DNA of 64,000 bases from Spinacia oleracea (Eukaryota; Streptophyta; Magnoliopsida; Caryophyllales; Amaranthaceae), in contig NC_079487.1 of the NCBI RefSeq assembly GCF_020520425.1, forward strand, positions 129,788,385 to 129,852,384. Reading direction: 5' to 3'. The notes under the pieces were generated by a model. The model was not told the DNA's origin and searched no databases. It saw only the letters and a list, made by a program, of their open reading frames with translations. This document shows, in pieces, positions 23,301 through 33,051 of the stretch (within the stretch, counting starts at the first letter, position 1; every line of letters begins with the position of its first letter). Position numbers and translations under genes: made by a program.

Positions 23301-24358
23301 TTAATACTAAGTATTTACCTCCGCTCTTATATCACAGCTAAAGCTATTATTCTAACTGCAAACAGCCGTGTAGATAAAAATTGGAATGAGTAAATTGTAG
23401 GGTATAAAACAATCAGCACAAGTATTTCTTTAGTCCAATGCATTTCATCACCAAATACTAAAAGTCCAATGCAGACTAATTGCAGAGATAATAATTCATC
23501 ACCAAGTTACTCCATGAAAAGATGATGTTCCCTTGGATGAAATAGCTCTTCAGAATGTTAATAAAGATTTAGATCACATATGTAGAAACAGTAGTTCTTG
23601 GAAGAAGAAATGAATCAACTAGGCAACAATATCACAGGAAACAAGCAGGTAGTAAGTTAATATGGGGTACTATTAAACATGACATTCCGAACAACGCTAC
23701 AATAAACACCTCAAATCGAAATGACTTTTTGAAAGGTAGAGAGAAGGAAAGATCCAAGCATCACGTAAGTCAAATAGCACGAAAACTATTCGGCAATCAT
23801 TGATTATATTGATAGATAGCGCTCCATACTTAAAGACCCTAACATAAACTTAAAGCTTTAAACCTTATCGATCATCACATTTACCCCCTATATCAAGTCA
23901 TCGACATTACCCCAATACCACTATAGAGGATTCTGGTTCAGTCGAGTAAGGGGTCAGATTGGTGTGCCTCACCCCTGAAATAATAGGAAGAGTATCCATA
24001 TTTCCAACTTACCCTTAATCGAATATGCAATGAACATATGCTACTTCACAACTGTAAGAAAGGCAGGAATTTGATTGGTAGTTTTTAGTGCTTCGTAACC
24101 ACAAGATAAAGATCAGTGAATTTCAGACAACATTTTAGTTAGACATACATTTACCCCTCTTGAAAATAAAATATTAATATATACATTTGATGATTGTTTC
24201 TAATCACAGCATCTATAAATAGTCACAGAAAGCAATCTAAAACAAGAGGATAAAAATAAGGAATTAGAATTTACATTACACCCAATTATTAAACGAAGAA
24301 TGTTTGACATATGACGGGCATTCTCTTCCTTTCTCTTCTTAGCTCCCTGGTTTGCCAT
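20320..24358 (-). CDS. TMEM208/SND2-like ER membrane protein (DUF788)
   Basis: Five coding exons: 24358-24275, 23063-22870, 22641-22557, 20759-20694 and 20412-20320. They join in phase with GT-AG introns to 173 residues. The start MANQGAKKRKEENARHM, the middle SFTWKHWVGLILTSLAYAMP, then GGFDMSTGGVCGYLHD, YITCFVQIASLISDKFWYTY, and the basic tail EDEKTRKKREKMERKASRPK are those of plant TMEM208 homologues (the Arabidopsis At2g23940 family, DUF788). Two to four hydrophobic segments fit an ER membrane protein. In yeast and animals Snd2/TMEM208 helps insert tail-anchored and other membrane proteins at the ER; the plant role is inferred. Plant members are about 175 aa, so it looks complete. A 5' UTR intron probably runs to about 25050. 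A MITE and a T17/G19 homopolymer sit in its introns. Confidence 0.93.
20892..21076. mobile_element. foldback MITE in the fourth TMEM208 intron
   Basis: Left end CTATGTTACCTAGACTC, inverted right end TATGTTACCCGGACTC, with inner GTACCCGTGTC/GGACACGGGTAC words. The copy at 44174-44345 has the same ends. Non-coding; superfamily not assigned. Confidence 0.65.
22776..22811. repeat. homopolymer pair T17/G19
   Basis: A run of 17 T (22776-22792) is followed directly by 19 G (22793-22811) inside a TMEM208 intron. The lengths are likely to be unreliable in any assembly. Confidence 0.9.
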
Positions 24359-25099
24359 GTCTCTTTGAAATCCTATAACACAAATCGTATATAGAACCAA
24401 CAATCCAGGTTACTTGTATTCTTCAGCGGCGTATCCAAGATTAATAACTTAAACATGGCACCAATCAATACAATAGTAAGACCAAAAAGAAGTTGAATAG
24501 TTCATAAAGCTCACATTCAACAGCAAGCCATAAAGTTTCAAATTATAATTTATTAGTACTACATAAGTAATTTTAACAGAAGCTAGTACTTCATCTGAAA
24601 ATCCACATACACTATTAAAGAATCATGACTCTAACATGTGCTATTGATCATCATATTCATATAGTACTAATTTCAATTTCACAACAATTCCAAGTTAACA
24701 GCAACAACTTGAGATGCCAAATACGGTTTCGCGAACCATTAAGAGAAATTCAAATTGAATCACAGGAATTAAAGATTACCGGAACTCAAAACAGTACCTT
24801 ATAAGAAAATTCAAAGGAGAACCCACAAACAAAATGGAATAACAGGAAAAAGATAACAGATCAGGCTAAATAAACACAGAAAAACTAAATGCTGCAAAAG
24901 AGGAAATTATTAACGGAATCAACAACACAGGCAAGCTCAAATTCTGCAGTGGCGTATCATCAAATCTGATTTTTCTAAAAATCAATCTGAATTCGAAAGA
25001 GTTAAGCAATGAATGAAATTAAGGCAACCATTGAATTACCTGGAGCGGGTGACTGTGGAATTCGATTACTGGAAAGTTTGATTCTTCTTTCTCAATTTA

Positions 25100-26199
25100 G
25101 ATCCTCAAATCGTCGATTTTTGGGACGATGAAGAAGTTCGATGGAAAAATGGACAAGAAATAAGGTTTTGGCCCTCTGTATTAACACTCCTAATACGACT
25201 AGTAATAAGACCGTCGGGGTTTTTTTTTTTTTTTTTTTTTTGTGTGCGCGCGCGGGGTGAGACTTGAGAGACGGACCAGGTGACAGTGTGATCGGTGTTC
25301 TATGAGTTAACCACTGAAACTAATTAGTTAAATACTTGGAATTAATTAGTTAAGCAATGGAACTAATTAGTCAAGTATTAGAATTAGAACTAGTTAATTA
25401 GTTAAGCAATGGAACAAATTAGTTAAGCAGTGAAACCAATTAGTTAATCAATCGAAGTGGTCTTTCCGGTAAGGGGGTCTTATACAAAAGTTGTCGTTAG
25501 ATATATAATATTATACTTACACTTTGTAATTACATAGTTATTATGTGCAGTTAGTTATACATTGTTATTGTCTTAGTGTTTTGATATTGGATTGTGCGGC
25601 GTGCTCTTGCCTATTTGGCGGCAAGGGTGTCTCATGGCTCGTAGGGCACGAGTGAGTGTTTGATTCAAAACGAACACTTTTTCCTACTGGCCATGCACAC
25701 AAAGGTCGGCCCGGGCGCTTGTGTAGTTGTGTGGGCACACGAGGCACAAGTTGGGGGCGACAACGAGAATGTATATGGTTTGCGCGACTTTGATGGATTT
25801 TGGGTGCTTTAGGGCGAGTGGCTGTGTATTATCTATAAATAAAAACCTACAATTAAACACTATCGATAAAAACAATTGGTGAGAAGAACTATAGGAATTT
25901 CATTCATTCATTCATACCCCTCGTATGAGCATAGAGGTTTATTTTGAATACCCGTTGACACTAGATTAACAATAAAATAATTCTAACTAAAGTTAGAAAT
26001 TAGAAACCCATTAGAAAATCCATATAAAGCACTAGATAAGCAAAATACATATAAATAAATGTTGGATTCTAACACAAATGCTTCTACAACAACTATAATT
26101 CGACCTCTTTATCACCACTAACATCATCATTTTAAAAGTCAAATAAAGTTTATATAAATTATAAACAACTATTGCCTTGTTTGGTCGCTGGTTTAACTA
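25100..26199. other. intergenic between TMEM208 and the mariner
   Basis: No gene seen. It holds the likely TMEM208 promoter and 5' UTR near 25050-25180, a T-run with GTGTGCGCGCGCG at 25218-25256, a degenerate short tandem repeat at 25310-25452, and at 26171-26197 the left part of a MITE-like repeat (CCTTGTTTGGTCGCTGG) into which the mariner jumped. Confidence 0.5.
25310..25452. repeat. degenerate tandem repeat of AACTAATTAGTTAAG
   Basis: About six copies of a word like AACTAATTAGTTAAGCAATG, of roughly 23-25 bp with substitutions, lie head to tail. Non-coding. Confidence 0.75.
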
Positions 26200-26226
26200 C
26201 TCCCTCCATTCCCTTTTGTTCTTCCC
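26200..26226 (+). repeat. mariner left terminal inverted repeat
   Basis: Begins CTCCCTCCATTCCCTTTTGT and runs to TTCTTCCC. It is preceded by target-site TA. Confidence 0.9.
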
Positions 26227-26618
26227 CTAAAGAATGTTGGGTGTGGTTTAAGAAAACTGAATCTTGGTTTGTATTGGGATATGAGTAATGATTGGGTGTA
26301 AGAATAATGATTGGGTGTAAGAAATTGAATAAAGTAAAGAGAGAGAAAGTATTTAATTAATAGGGAGAAAAGTAGATATTTTATTAAAGTAATGAAAGAA
26401 ATCAGAAAAAAAATTCAGTCACATGGGGTATGGGACCCATCAGCTCTTACATGGACCAATCAGATTTAAGCATACAATGACTCACGTTTTTTTTGGCTGG
26501 AAATTAAGCCCAAACAATTGATTTCAGTTTTCCCTCCAAATTTTCCCCCCAAATAAAAAAACAGGGGATTTTTAATTTCCCTCCAAATTTTTGAGGGGTT
26601 GACATAGTGAATTCCCTT

Positions 26619-26626
26619 TATAAATA
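26619..26626 (+). promoter_or_regulatory. TATA box of the mariner transposase
   Basis: TATAAATA lies 121 bp before the transposase ATG, in the context CCCTTTATAAATAGGG. This is a good plant TATA box and leaves an A-rich 5' UTR of about 90 nt. Confidence 0.6.
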
Positions 26627-26746
26627 GGGTCACTTTCCCCCCACAAAAGACCAAAATCTGACTTTTACCAAGTTCAATAAATACAAGCAAAACACCAAAA
26701 TTTCTTCCTCAATTCAGCATTAAATAGCAAAAAAACAGGGGACTTA

Positions 26747-28393
26747 ATGGCTTCAGATCAAGAGGATGACGATTTCCTCGGATTTTCTGATGATGAAGGC
26801 GATGGCATTAACTCCGATTCTGACTCAGAGGTAGGTGATGATGCTGCTGACTTGGTACAAGCTTCTCAAAATACTGCTGCTGATTTTGGGGACATTGGGT
26901 TTAATGAAGATGTACCAAACAGCACTGAATATGTACAGCAAGTACCAGAAGTAGAAGGGGAAGGGCACCAGCAAACTACCAACTTTCAAGAGGTACCATT
27001 TCTTTTTGATTTGAACTTTCCACCACCATCAGAAAATGCATCACCAATTCATCATCAAACAGCAACACCCAGAACAGATCATCATAAGCCTAGGACTCCT
27101 AGAATAAATAATGAATTGAGGCTTGAAATTTTGGTGTACCTGCTGAATAGAAAAATTCCAGATTCAGAAACTCTTTTGTTTGGGACAATAAGGGATGCAG
27201 CCATAGAATTTGATTACAACAGAAAAACCATAGGGTCAATATGGGACAAAGCAAAGAAGCAGAAGGCAGCAATGAATTCATATGTGGTGGAAAGTAAGTA
27301 TCACAAGTGTGGCAGGAAAAAGGTTCAAGTCACATATGACTCTATTGCACAAATAGCCATGGGGGACAGAACATGCATTGTAGATCTTGCAAGAATGCTC
27401 AATTTGGGACCAACAACAGTATGGAGGCTCATCAAGAGGAAAATTATTAAGCCACACTCAAGTCCCTTGCATCCAGGCATTTCAGATGCATGCAAAATGG
27501 CAAGGATGAGGTGGGTACTCAGACTAATAATGGATTACACTATACCACAGGAACCAACTTATTACAGCATGTATGACTTCATTCATATTGATGAGAAGTG
27601 GTTTTATTTGACTCAAAAAAACCAGAGAGTTTATCTTGCAAACAATGAACCCTATCCACATAGAAGTGCAAGTTCAAGAACCAAGATACCAAAATTCATG
27701 TTCATGGCAGCAGTAGCCAGACCAAGGTGGGGTGAAAATGGGAATTGTGAATTTGATGGTAAAATAGGCATATTTCCATTCACAAATGCAGTTGCAGCCA
27801 AGAGGACATCAAAAAACAGAGTAAAGGGGACCATTGAAACAAAGCCAGTGAAGTCTGTGAATCAAATTGAAACAAGGGCAATGATGATCAACATGCTAAT
27901 TCCAGCAATCAAGGCAAAGTGGCCACCACATGAAGGGGAAAAGGTCATCTATATCATTCAAGATAATGCAAAGGCACATATATTGCAAAATGATCCTGAA
28001 TGGCAACTACACTACAAACAAGATGGGTTCACTTTTGTGTTGACTCAACAGCCAGCAAACAGTCCAGATTGCAACATCTTGGACTTGGGATTTTTCAGGT
28101 CAATACAATCACTTATGCACAAGAAAATGCCTAAAACTGTGGAGGACTTAAGTGGAGCAGTGTATGATTCTTTTAATGAGTTGCATCCTAAGACATTGTC
28201 TAATGTGTGGATGACATTACAGTTTGTTTCTAATGAGATTCTAAAACACAAAGGCAACAATGATTACCAACTTCCACACAACAAGAAGAAGATTTTAGAA
28301 GATGAAGGCAGACTGCCAGAGCAAGTCAAGGCACCTATATGGGCAGTTAATGAATGCATGCAACTCTATGATGAATGGAAAGCAAACCAGTGA
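26747..28393 (+). CDS. mariner transposase, DD39D (548 aa, intact)
   Basis: Cut-and-paste transposase of the plant mariner type. Residues 1-60 are strongly acidic. Two helix-turn-helix regions follow at about 118-170 and 197-232; the second ends LGPTTVWRLIKRK and would bind the terminal repeats. The catalytic domain carries FIHIDEKWFY (D282), IIQDNAKAH (D406) and SPDCNILDLGFF (D446). The 39 residues between D406 and D446 are the DD39D signature of plant mariner-like elements such as beet Vulmar and rice Osmar. The frame is unbroken, intronless and starts at an ATG downstream of a TATA box. The length fits the family (about 450-550 aa). It has no detectable defect, so activity is plausible but not shown. 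Confidence 0.95.
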   Translation: MASDQEDDDFLGFSDDEGDGINSDSDSEVGDDAADLVQASQNTAADFGDIGFNEDVPNSTEYVQQVPEVEGEGHQQTTNFQEVPFLFDLNFPPPSENASPIHHQTATPRTDHHKPRTPRINNELRLEILVYLLNRKIPDSETLLFGTIRDAAIEFDYNRKTIGSIWDKAKKQKAAMNSYVVESKYHKCGRKKVQVTYDSIAQIAMGDRTCIVDLARMLNLGPTTVWRLIKRKIIKPHSSPLHPGISDACKMARMRWVLRLIMDYTIPQEPTYYSMYDFIHIDEKWFYLTQKNQRVYLANNEPYPHRSASSRTKIPKFMFMAAVARPRWGENGNCEFDGKIGIFPFTNAVAAKRTSKNRVKGTIETKPVKSVNQIETRAMMINMLIPAIKAKWPPHEGEKVIYIIQDNAKAHILQNDPEWQLHYKQDGFTFVLTQQPANSPDCNILDLGFFRSIQSLMHKKMPKTVEDLSGAVYDSFNELHPKTLSNVWMTLQFVSNEILKHKGNNDYQLPHNKKKILEDEGRLPEQVKAPIWAVNECMQLYDEWKANQ

Positions 28394-28653
28394 AGCAAGG
28401 TGAAAACAATTAGATAACTTTTTGTGTTTTGGGGACATGTTTTTAAATTGACAAGTAAAACCAATGTGTCACTTTTGTAAGCTTAAATGCAAGCATAACA
28501 TGTAGGCAAAACATTTTGTAAGCATATCTTTTGGAAGCATCAATGAATGAATCTCATGTTTAAGTTTAGTAAAGTTTTTTTTCCATCATTCTTATTCACA
28601 TCAATGTAGAGTAATCAAGGCAAGGCAATAAACATCAAATGAGTACATAACAA

Positions 28654-28760
28654 GAACAAGGCAGCATTGGCAGAAAAAGTACAAGGCACAAGAGGTAAGG
28701 CAGCATTGGCAACACTATAAACAAGGCAGCATTGGGTTCTTAAGAACAAGGCAGCATTTG
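28654..28760 (+). repeat. four short direct repeats GGCAGCATTGG
   Basis: AAGGCAGCATTGG recurs at about 28658, 28697, 28724 and 28748 (last copy TTTG), spaced 25-40 bp apart. Confidence 0.8.
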
Positions 28761-28778
28761 CAATATCACAACTCTAAA

Positions 28779-28858
28779 CACATCGGCTTCAAAATGGAAA
28801 TAAATAATAATATCACATCATTTTCAGATGGAAATTATTCCCATTTTGAAACCGATGC
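28779..28858. repeat. foldback 1 in the mariner
   Basis: Left arm ACATCGGCTTCAAAATGG and right arm CCATTTTGAAACCGATG pair with one mismatch. The loop holds ATCACATCATTTTCAGATGG, which recurs in foldback 2. Confidence 0.8.
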
Positions 28859-29132
28859 GTCAAAAGATGTAATTTTGACAAAAACAATCAATTCATCATT
28901 GATAACACATGGAATATGCCTCACATAAACAAAGATTCATAAATATCTCAGAATGTCCCCAAAAATCATTGAATCAAACCCTTTCCAATTAAACTTAGCT
29001 CCTGAAAAACATCATGGATGCTAATGGTGCATGAGTTTGATTGAAAAACAAAGGGTTTGACACTCATAAAATGAAGACTCATCACAGATCACAAGGCATA
29101 AGTACAAAAACTTTATCACATCACATCTCTAA

Positions 29133-29211
29133 ACACATCGGCACCTAAATGGAAAGAATGCATATCACATCATTTTCAGATGGAAATTCTTCCCCATTGG
29201 ATGCCGATGTG
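29133..29211. repeat. foldback 2 in the mariner
   Basis: Arms CACATCGGCACCTAAATGG and CCATTGGATGCCGATGTG pair imperfectly. It is a diverged copy of foldback 1 with the same loop words, about 354 bp downstream. Confidence 0.75.
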
Positions 29212-29340
29212 CCAAAAGATGTAATGGACAAAGAAACAAGAACAAAGCAGAAAAAACAAGGAAGCAATGAACAAGGCAACATCATTGACTCTCAGTTAAG
29301 TTGTTTTACATCATTGACAGATTTGTTTCTAAATGATTTA

Positions 29341-29430
29341 CAACCTCACCACCAATTCACCAAAGGGGATACTAGATCAATCAATGATGTGACATGATCT
29401 GTATTCCCTTTGGTGATTGGTGGTGAGGGA
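29341..29430. repeat. foldback 3 in the mariner
   Basis: Arms CCTCACCACCAATTCACCAA, then AGGG, and CCCTTTGGTGATTGGTGGTG, then AGG, pair over about 23 bp with one bulge. Confidence 0.8.
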
Positions 29431-29500
29431 CATGTTTAGAATCAAATATCTCAGGTTATCAACACATACATCACAGATCAGAAACACTAACATCATTGAA

Positions 29501-30616
29501 TATCAGAAACACATTATACATGTTTTGCAATACATGAATTGCCTCTCCTGTCTAACCTGACATAAGATCTCAGAATGTCCCCAAGCATCATTGACACAAA
29601 CCCTATCCCCTAACACTTAGCTCCGGAAGAGCATCAATGATGCTAATGGTGCACAAGTGTTATTGGAACATTGGGTTTGAGTCTCAGCAAATGAAAGACT
29701 CATCACAGATCAAGCATAACAATAACAATCAACAATGCATCAGATCACCATGAACTGATCAAAGCATAGGGTTTGAACCTCATCAAATGAAAGACTCATC
29801 ACAGACCTCCACTGATTCATGGGACATGAAGCATTAAACAGATCATTAACATGTAGGGTTTCATTTCTCAGACATATTGACACACATCATTGATCAAGTA
29901 GTTTCAATACTATCATATCTTTAACATTCTTCTGCCGAATGGAATGATTGATATTCACATTCCATTGTGTGAAATGACATTCACTCCGTTCGACAAAAGA
30001 AGTTAAAGGACAATTATCAAAACAAAGATCTCAGAATATCAACAATCACATCATTGAATATCAGAAACACATTATACATGTTTTGCAAGACATGAATTGC
30101 CTCTCCTGTCTAACCTGACATAAGATCTCAGAATGTCCCCAAGCATCATTGACACAAACCCTTTCCCCTAACACTTAGCTCCGGAAGAGCATCAATGATG
30201 CTAATGGTGCACAAGTGTTATTGGAACATTGGGTTTGAGTCTCAGCAAATGAAAGACTCATCACAGATCAAGCATAACAATAACAATCAACAATGCATCA
30301 GATCACCATGAACTGATCAAAACATAGGGTTTGAACCTCATCAAATGAAAGACTCATCACAGACCTCCACTGATTAATGGGACATGAAGCATTAAACAGA
30401 TCATTAACATGTAGGGTTTCATTTCTCAGACATATTGACACACATCATTGATCAAGTAGTTTCAATACTATCATATCTTTAACATTCTTCTGCCGAACGG
30501 AATGATTGATATTCACATTCCATTGTGTGAAATGACATTCACTCCGTTCGACAAAAGAAGTTAAAGGACAATTATCAAAACAAAGATCTCAGAATATCAA
30601 CAATCACATCATTGAA
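29501..30616 (+). repeat. 558-bp tandem duplication in the mariner
   Basis: Two nearly identical units, 29501-30058 and 30059-30616, differ at only a few scattered bases by eye. Each includes a foldback (about 29922-30007 and 30480-30565) whose arms run from CTTTAAC...TGCCGAA to TTCGAC...GTTAAAG, and a second one around AAGCATCATTGACAC / CATCAATGATGCT. Related, older pieces of the unit lie at about 28948 and 30640. Confidence 0.9.
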
Positions 30617-31280
30617 GATCACAAACCTCCTAATATTGATCTCAGAATGTCCCCAAGCATCATTAAAACAACTCCAAACCACAAACACTTAGCGCCCGAG
30701 AAATATCATTACTGATACTAATGGCAGCACGAGCATTTGTGGTTAGTTGGACTTGTTCCTCAGCAAAAAAAAGACTCATCATCGATCACAATAAATAAAG
30801 GGACATTATTGTATCCTAAAGGGACATGCTTGGACATTAAGCATTCAACACCAGGCCACACTGAGAGGACTGAAATAACTCAAACCCTATCCCCAAATTA
30901 TATTCATTTCATGCCTTTACTAATCCAAAACATAGTTATACTGATCAAATCTCATACTCACCAAAGCATCATATTTATCATACACAAAACATACCATAAA
31001 ACAGGGGACATTTAGCCATCAAATCATGTTCATCACACAGACAACATTCCACAAAATTTCATAACCATATGGAAACACCATCATCCAATCATCATTATCA
31101 ATATCAATTTCATAACATCATTATCTAACATCAACATCCATACAACTAATCACAACATCATCATCCAAACAACAACACCCCTGGCCAACAACAGATCACA
31201 GTTGTTGGCATCCACCTTATGACTCCACAGCTAGCCAGCATTCAATAAAATGAAAAAAGGGAGAAAGGAGACAGACTTAT

Positions 31281-32518
31281 CTAAGCATCATCAGATGCTG
31301 AAGCCGATTTTTTTCCCTTTTCTCCTTTCTTTGAGGAGGGATAACCAGATGAAAGTTGTCCTGGAGACCCAACAGCATCACCATTCTCATTTTCACACTC
31401 TCCAACATACACCAGATCAAATGAATCAGACCCACTTGGTTCCTTGCAATCAATAGGGGACAAACAACATGATTAGTGCCATCATAAAATAACAGGGGAC
31501 CATGAATTAAAATCAGATTTAATCAAACAACTCAAAATAAAGTTCCAAATAATTTCAGATCACCATGGTTACCACATGCAATGAGATAAATGAAAGCAAA
31601 TCACACAATAATTCCATTAAAATCCAACTAATTTTCGGAATACATCCAGATCCCAATTTTACCCAAAAAATGTGAAATAATATCCCAAATACATCCAGAT
31701 CCCATTTTTAACCACATGCAATGGGAAAACAGATCAACAAAACACATGAATATTCCGATTTTCTTCAAATAATTTCCAAATAGCTCCAAATAAAATCAGA
31801 ACTCAATTTTAACAACATGCAATGAAAAAACAGAGCCCAAAATAAAATCAGAACTCAATTTTAACAACATGCAATGAAAAAACAGAGCACAAAATAAAAT
31901 CAGAACTCAATTTTAACAACATGCAATGAGAAAACAGAGCAAAGAATAACATAAAAAGCCCGAATGAATCCAACAAATCTCCAAAAAATTCCCAAAAATT
32001 TCGAAAAAATACCAGATCTGCATTTTTAACACATGCAATGGGAAATCAGAGCAACTACTCCAGAAAATAATCCGAGTTTAATGAACAATACTCCAAATAA
32101 ATCAAACATTTATCAAATCCCACTTTTTTAGACATGCAAACATTCATCAAACCATTTTAATAAAACCGACATCAATAACCCTAAATAAATCGCAAAAAAT
32201 CAAAATTAATACCTCATCGGAATCTCCTTCACCGAAAAAACGCAGATCTGAGGGAGTGGGTTTCCGATCGTCATATTTTGACTCAACCTCCTCTCCTGGC
32301 TCCACTTCCCTCTTCCGAAACCATTCTTCCAAATAGTTTCGAGTACTCGTATTTTCTTTTTGGGCCAAATACAGATTGTTTTTATATTCGGCGGAGTAGG
32401 AATGCTCGTTATTGGGACAGTTGCACTTGGATCCCCAATCACAGTTGGAATCGGGGATTCTTTGACCAGAAGTTCCCACCCCAGAATCACCTCGAGTTCT
32501 AGACAAAGAAGAACCCAT
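31281..32518 (-). CDS. predicted spliced antisense protein of the mariner (155 aa, unknown)
   Basis: Exon 1 (32518-32213) is 102 codons from ATG in a good context (CTTTATGGGT). It ends GEGDSDE at a GAG|GTATTAAT donor. Exon 2 (31442-31281) follows an acceptor with CACTAAT and a T/C-rich run before TTGCAG-like TTGCAAG|G. It keeps frame 0 and ends KKGEKGKKSASASDDA. The product starts MGSSLSRTRGDSGVG, has a Cys/His cluster (C26, C32, C34, H39), a middle RNYLEEWFRKREVEPGEE, and an acidic then Lys/Ser-rich end. I recognise no family. A GA-rich stretch at 32718-32790 reads as a CT-rich leader on this strand. It is convergent with the transposase and wholly inside the terminal repeats. That it is a real gene is an inference from splice phase and composition. 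Host-gene capture or a regulatory cofactor are both possible. Confidence 0.5.
31571..32060. repeat. degenerate repeats in the intron of the antisense gene
   Basis: ACATGCAATG followed by (G/A)(G/A)AAAACAGAGC recurs at about 31574, 31714, 31815, 31868, 31921 and 32031. The middle three form a 53-bp tandem with the words AAAATCAGAACTCAATTTTA. Confidence 0.8.
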
Positions 32519-33022
32519 AAAGTACCAGAAAAACAGAGATCGGCGACGATTAGGGACCAAAAAGGGGACAAAAATAGAGGGGATCTGATCGGAAAATGAT
32601 TCCGAGTAATTTTTATGAACGTTTTTCTGCGAAAACGTTTCAGATTTGCGAGATTTGGAGAGGAAAACCCAGATCAGAGGCGGAAAACCTAGGGTTTTCT
32701 CAAGAACAGGGGAGGAATTTTAAGAGAGAGAGAGAGTGAAATAAGAGAGAGAGAGAGATCCGAAGAGGTGAGAGAGAGAAATCAGAATGAGAGGTGAGGG
32801 AGGGATTGAGAGATAGGGACGGGTAATAAAGGGAGGGGGGGTAGGGTTAGGTTAATTAATAAAATAAGGTGGGTGGGGTAAAAGTGGGTGGGAAAGGGTA
32901 GAATCTTAGGGTATTTTTTGTAAATAGTGGGGAATCTTAGGGTAAATTGGTAAAAAAACTATGGCCAAAAATAGTAAAGATTCAGTAGGGGAAGAACAAA
33001 AAGAAATGCTAAAAAAGGAAAT

Positions 33023-33049
33023 GGGAAGAACAAAAAGGAATGGAGGGAG
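33023..33049 (-). repeat. mariner right terminal inverted repeat
   Basis: Read inverted it begins CTCCCTCCATTCCTTTTTGT, one mismatch from the left end over 27 bp. TA follows at 33050-33051. An inner direct copy of the TTTTTGTTCTTCCC word lies about 30 bp inside, a plausible second transposase-binding site. Confidence 0.9.
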
Positions 33050-33051
33050 TA

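Larger units (their letters stand above)
28394..31280. repeat. mariner middle region: direct repeats, foldbacks and duplication
   Basis: About 2.9 kb between the two convergent genes has no coding frame of its own. It holds four AACAAGGCAGCATTGG-like words (28654-28760), a series of imperfect hairpins, a 558-bp tandem duplication, and repeated motifs such as CTCAGAATGTCCCC (four copies) and ACTCATCACAGATC. The 3' ends of both mariner transcripts must fall here. Confidence 0.75.
26200..33049 (+). mobile_element. plant mariner-like element, apparently complete (6,850 bp)
   Basis: The terminal inverted repeats begin CTCCCTCCATTCC. Over 27 bp the left (26200-26226) and right (33023-33049) ends differ at one position. 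TA target duplications lie at 26198-26199 and 33050-33051. The right end carries a second, inner copy of the GGAAGAACAAAAAG word at 32994-33006. The element holds an intact transposase (26747-28393, +), a repeat- and foldback-rich middle (28400-31250) and a convergent spliced reading frame on the minus strand (32518-31281). Beet Vulmar1 and rice Osmar elements are usually 3-5 kb with one gene (from memory), so this one is large. The near-identical ends and open frame suggest a young, possibly autonomous copy. Confidence 0.93.

Noticed and set aside
32206-32571. 121-codon minus-strand frame overlapping the antisense mariner exon
   Set aside because: It is the +1 frame of the better candidate, begins at a weaker context, and does not join in phase to exon 2.
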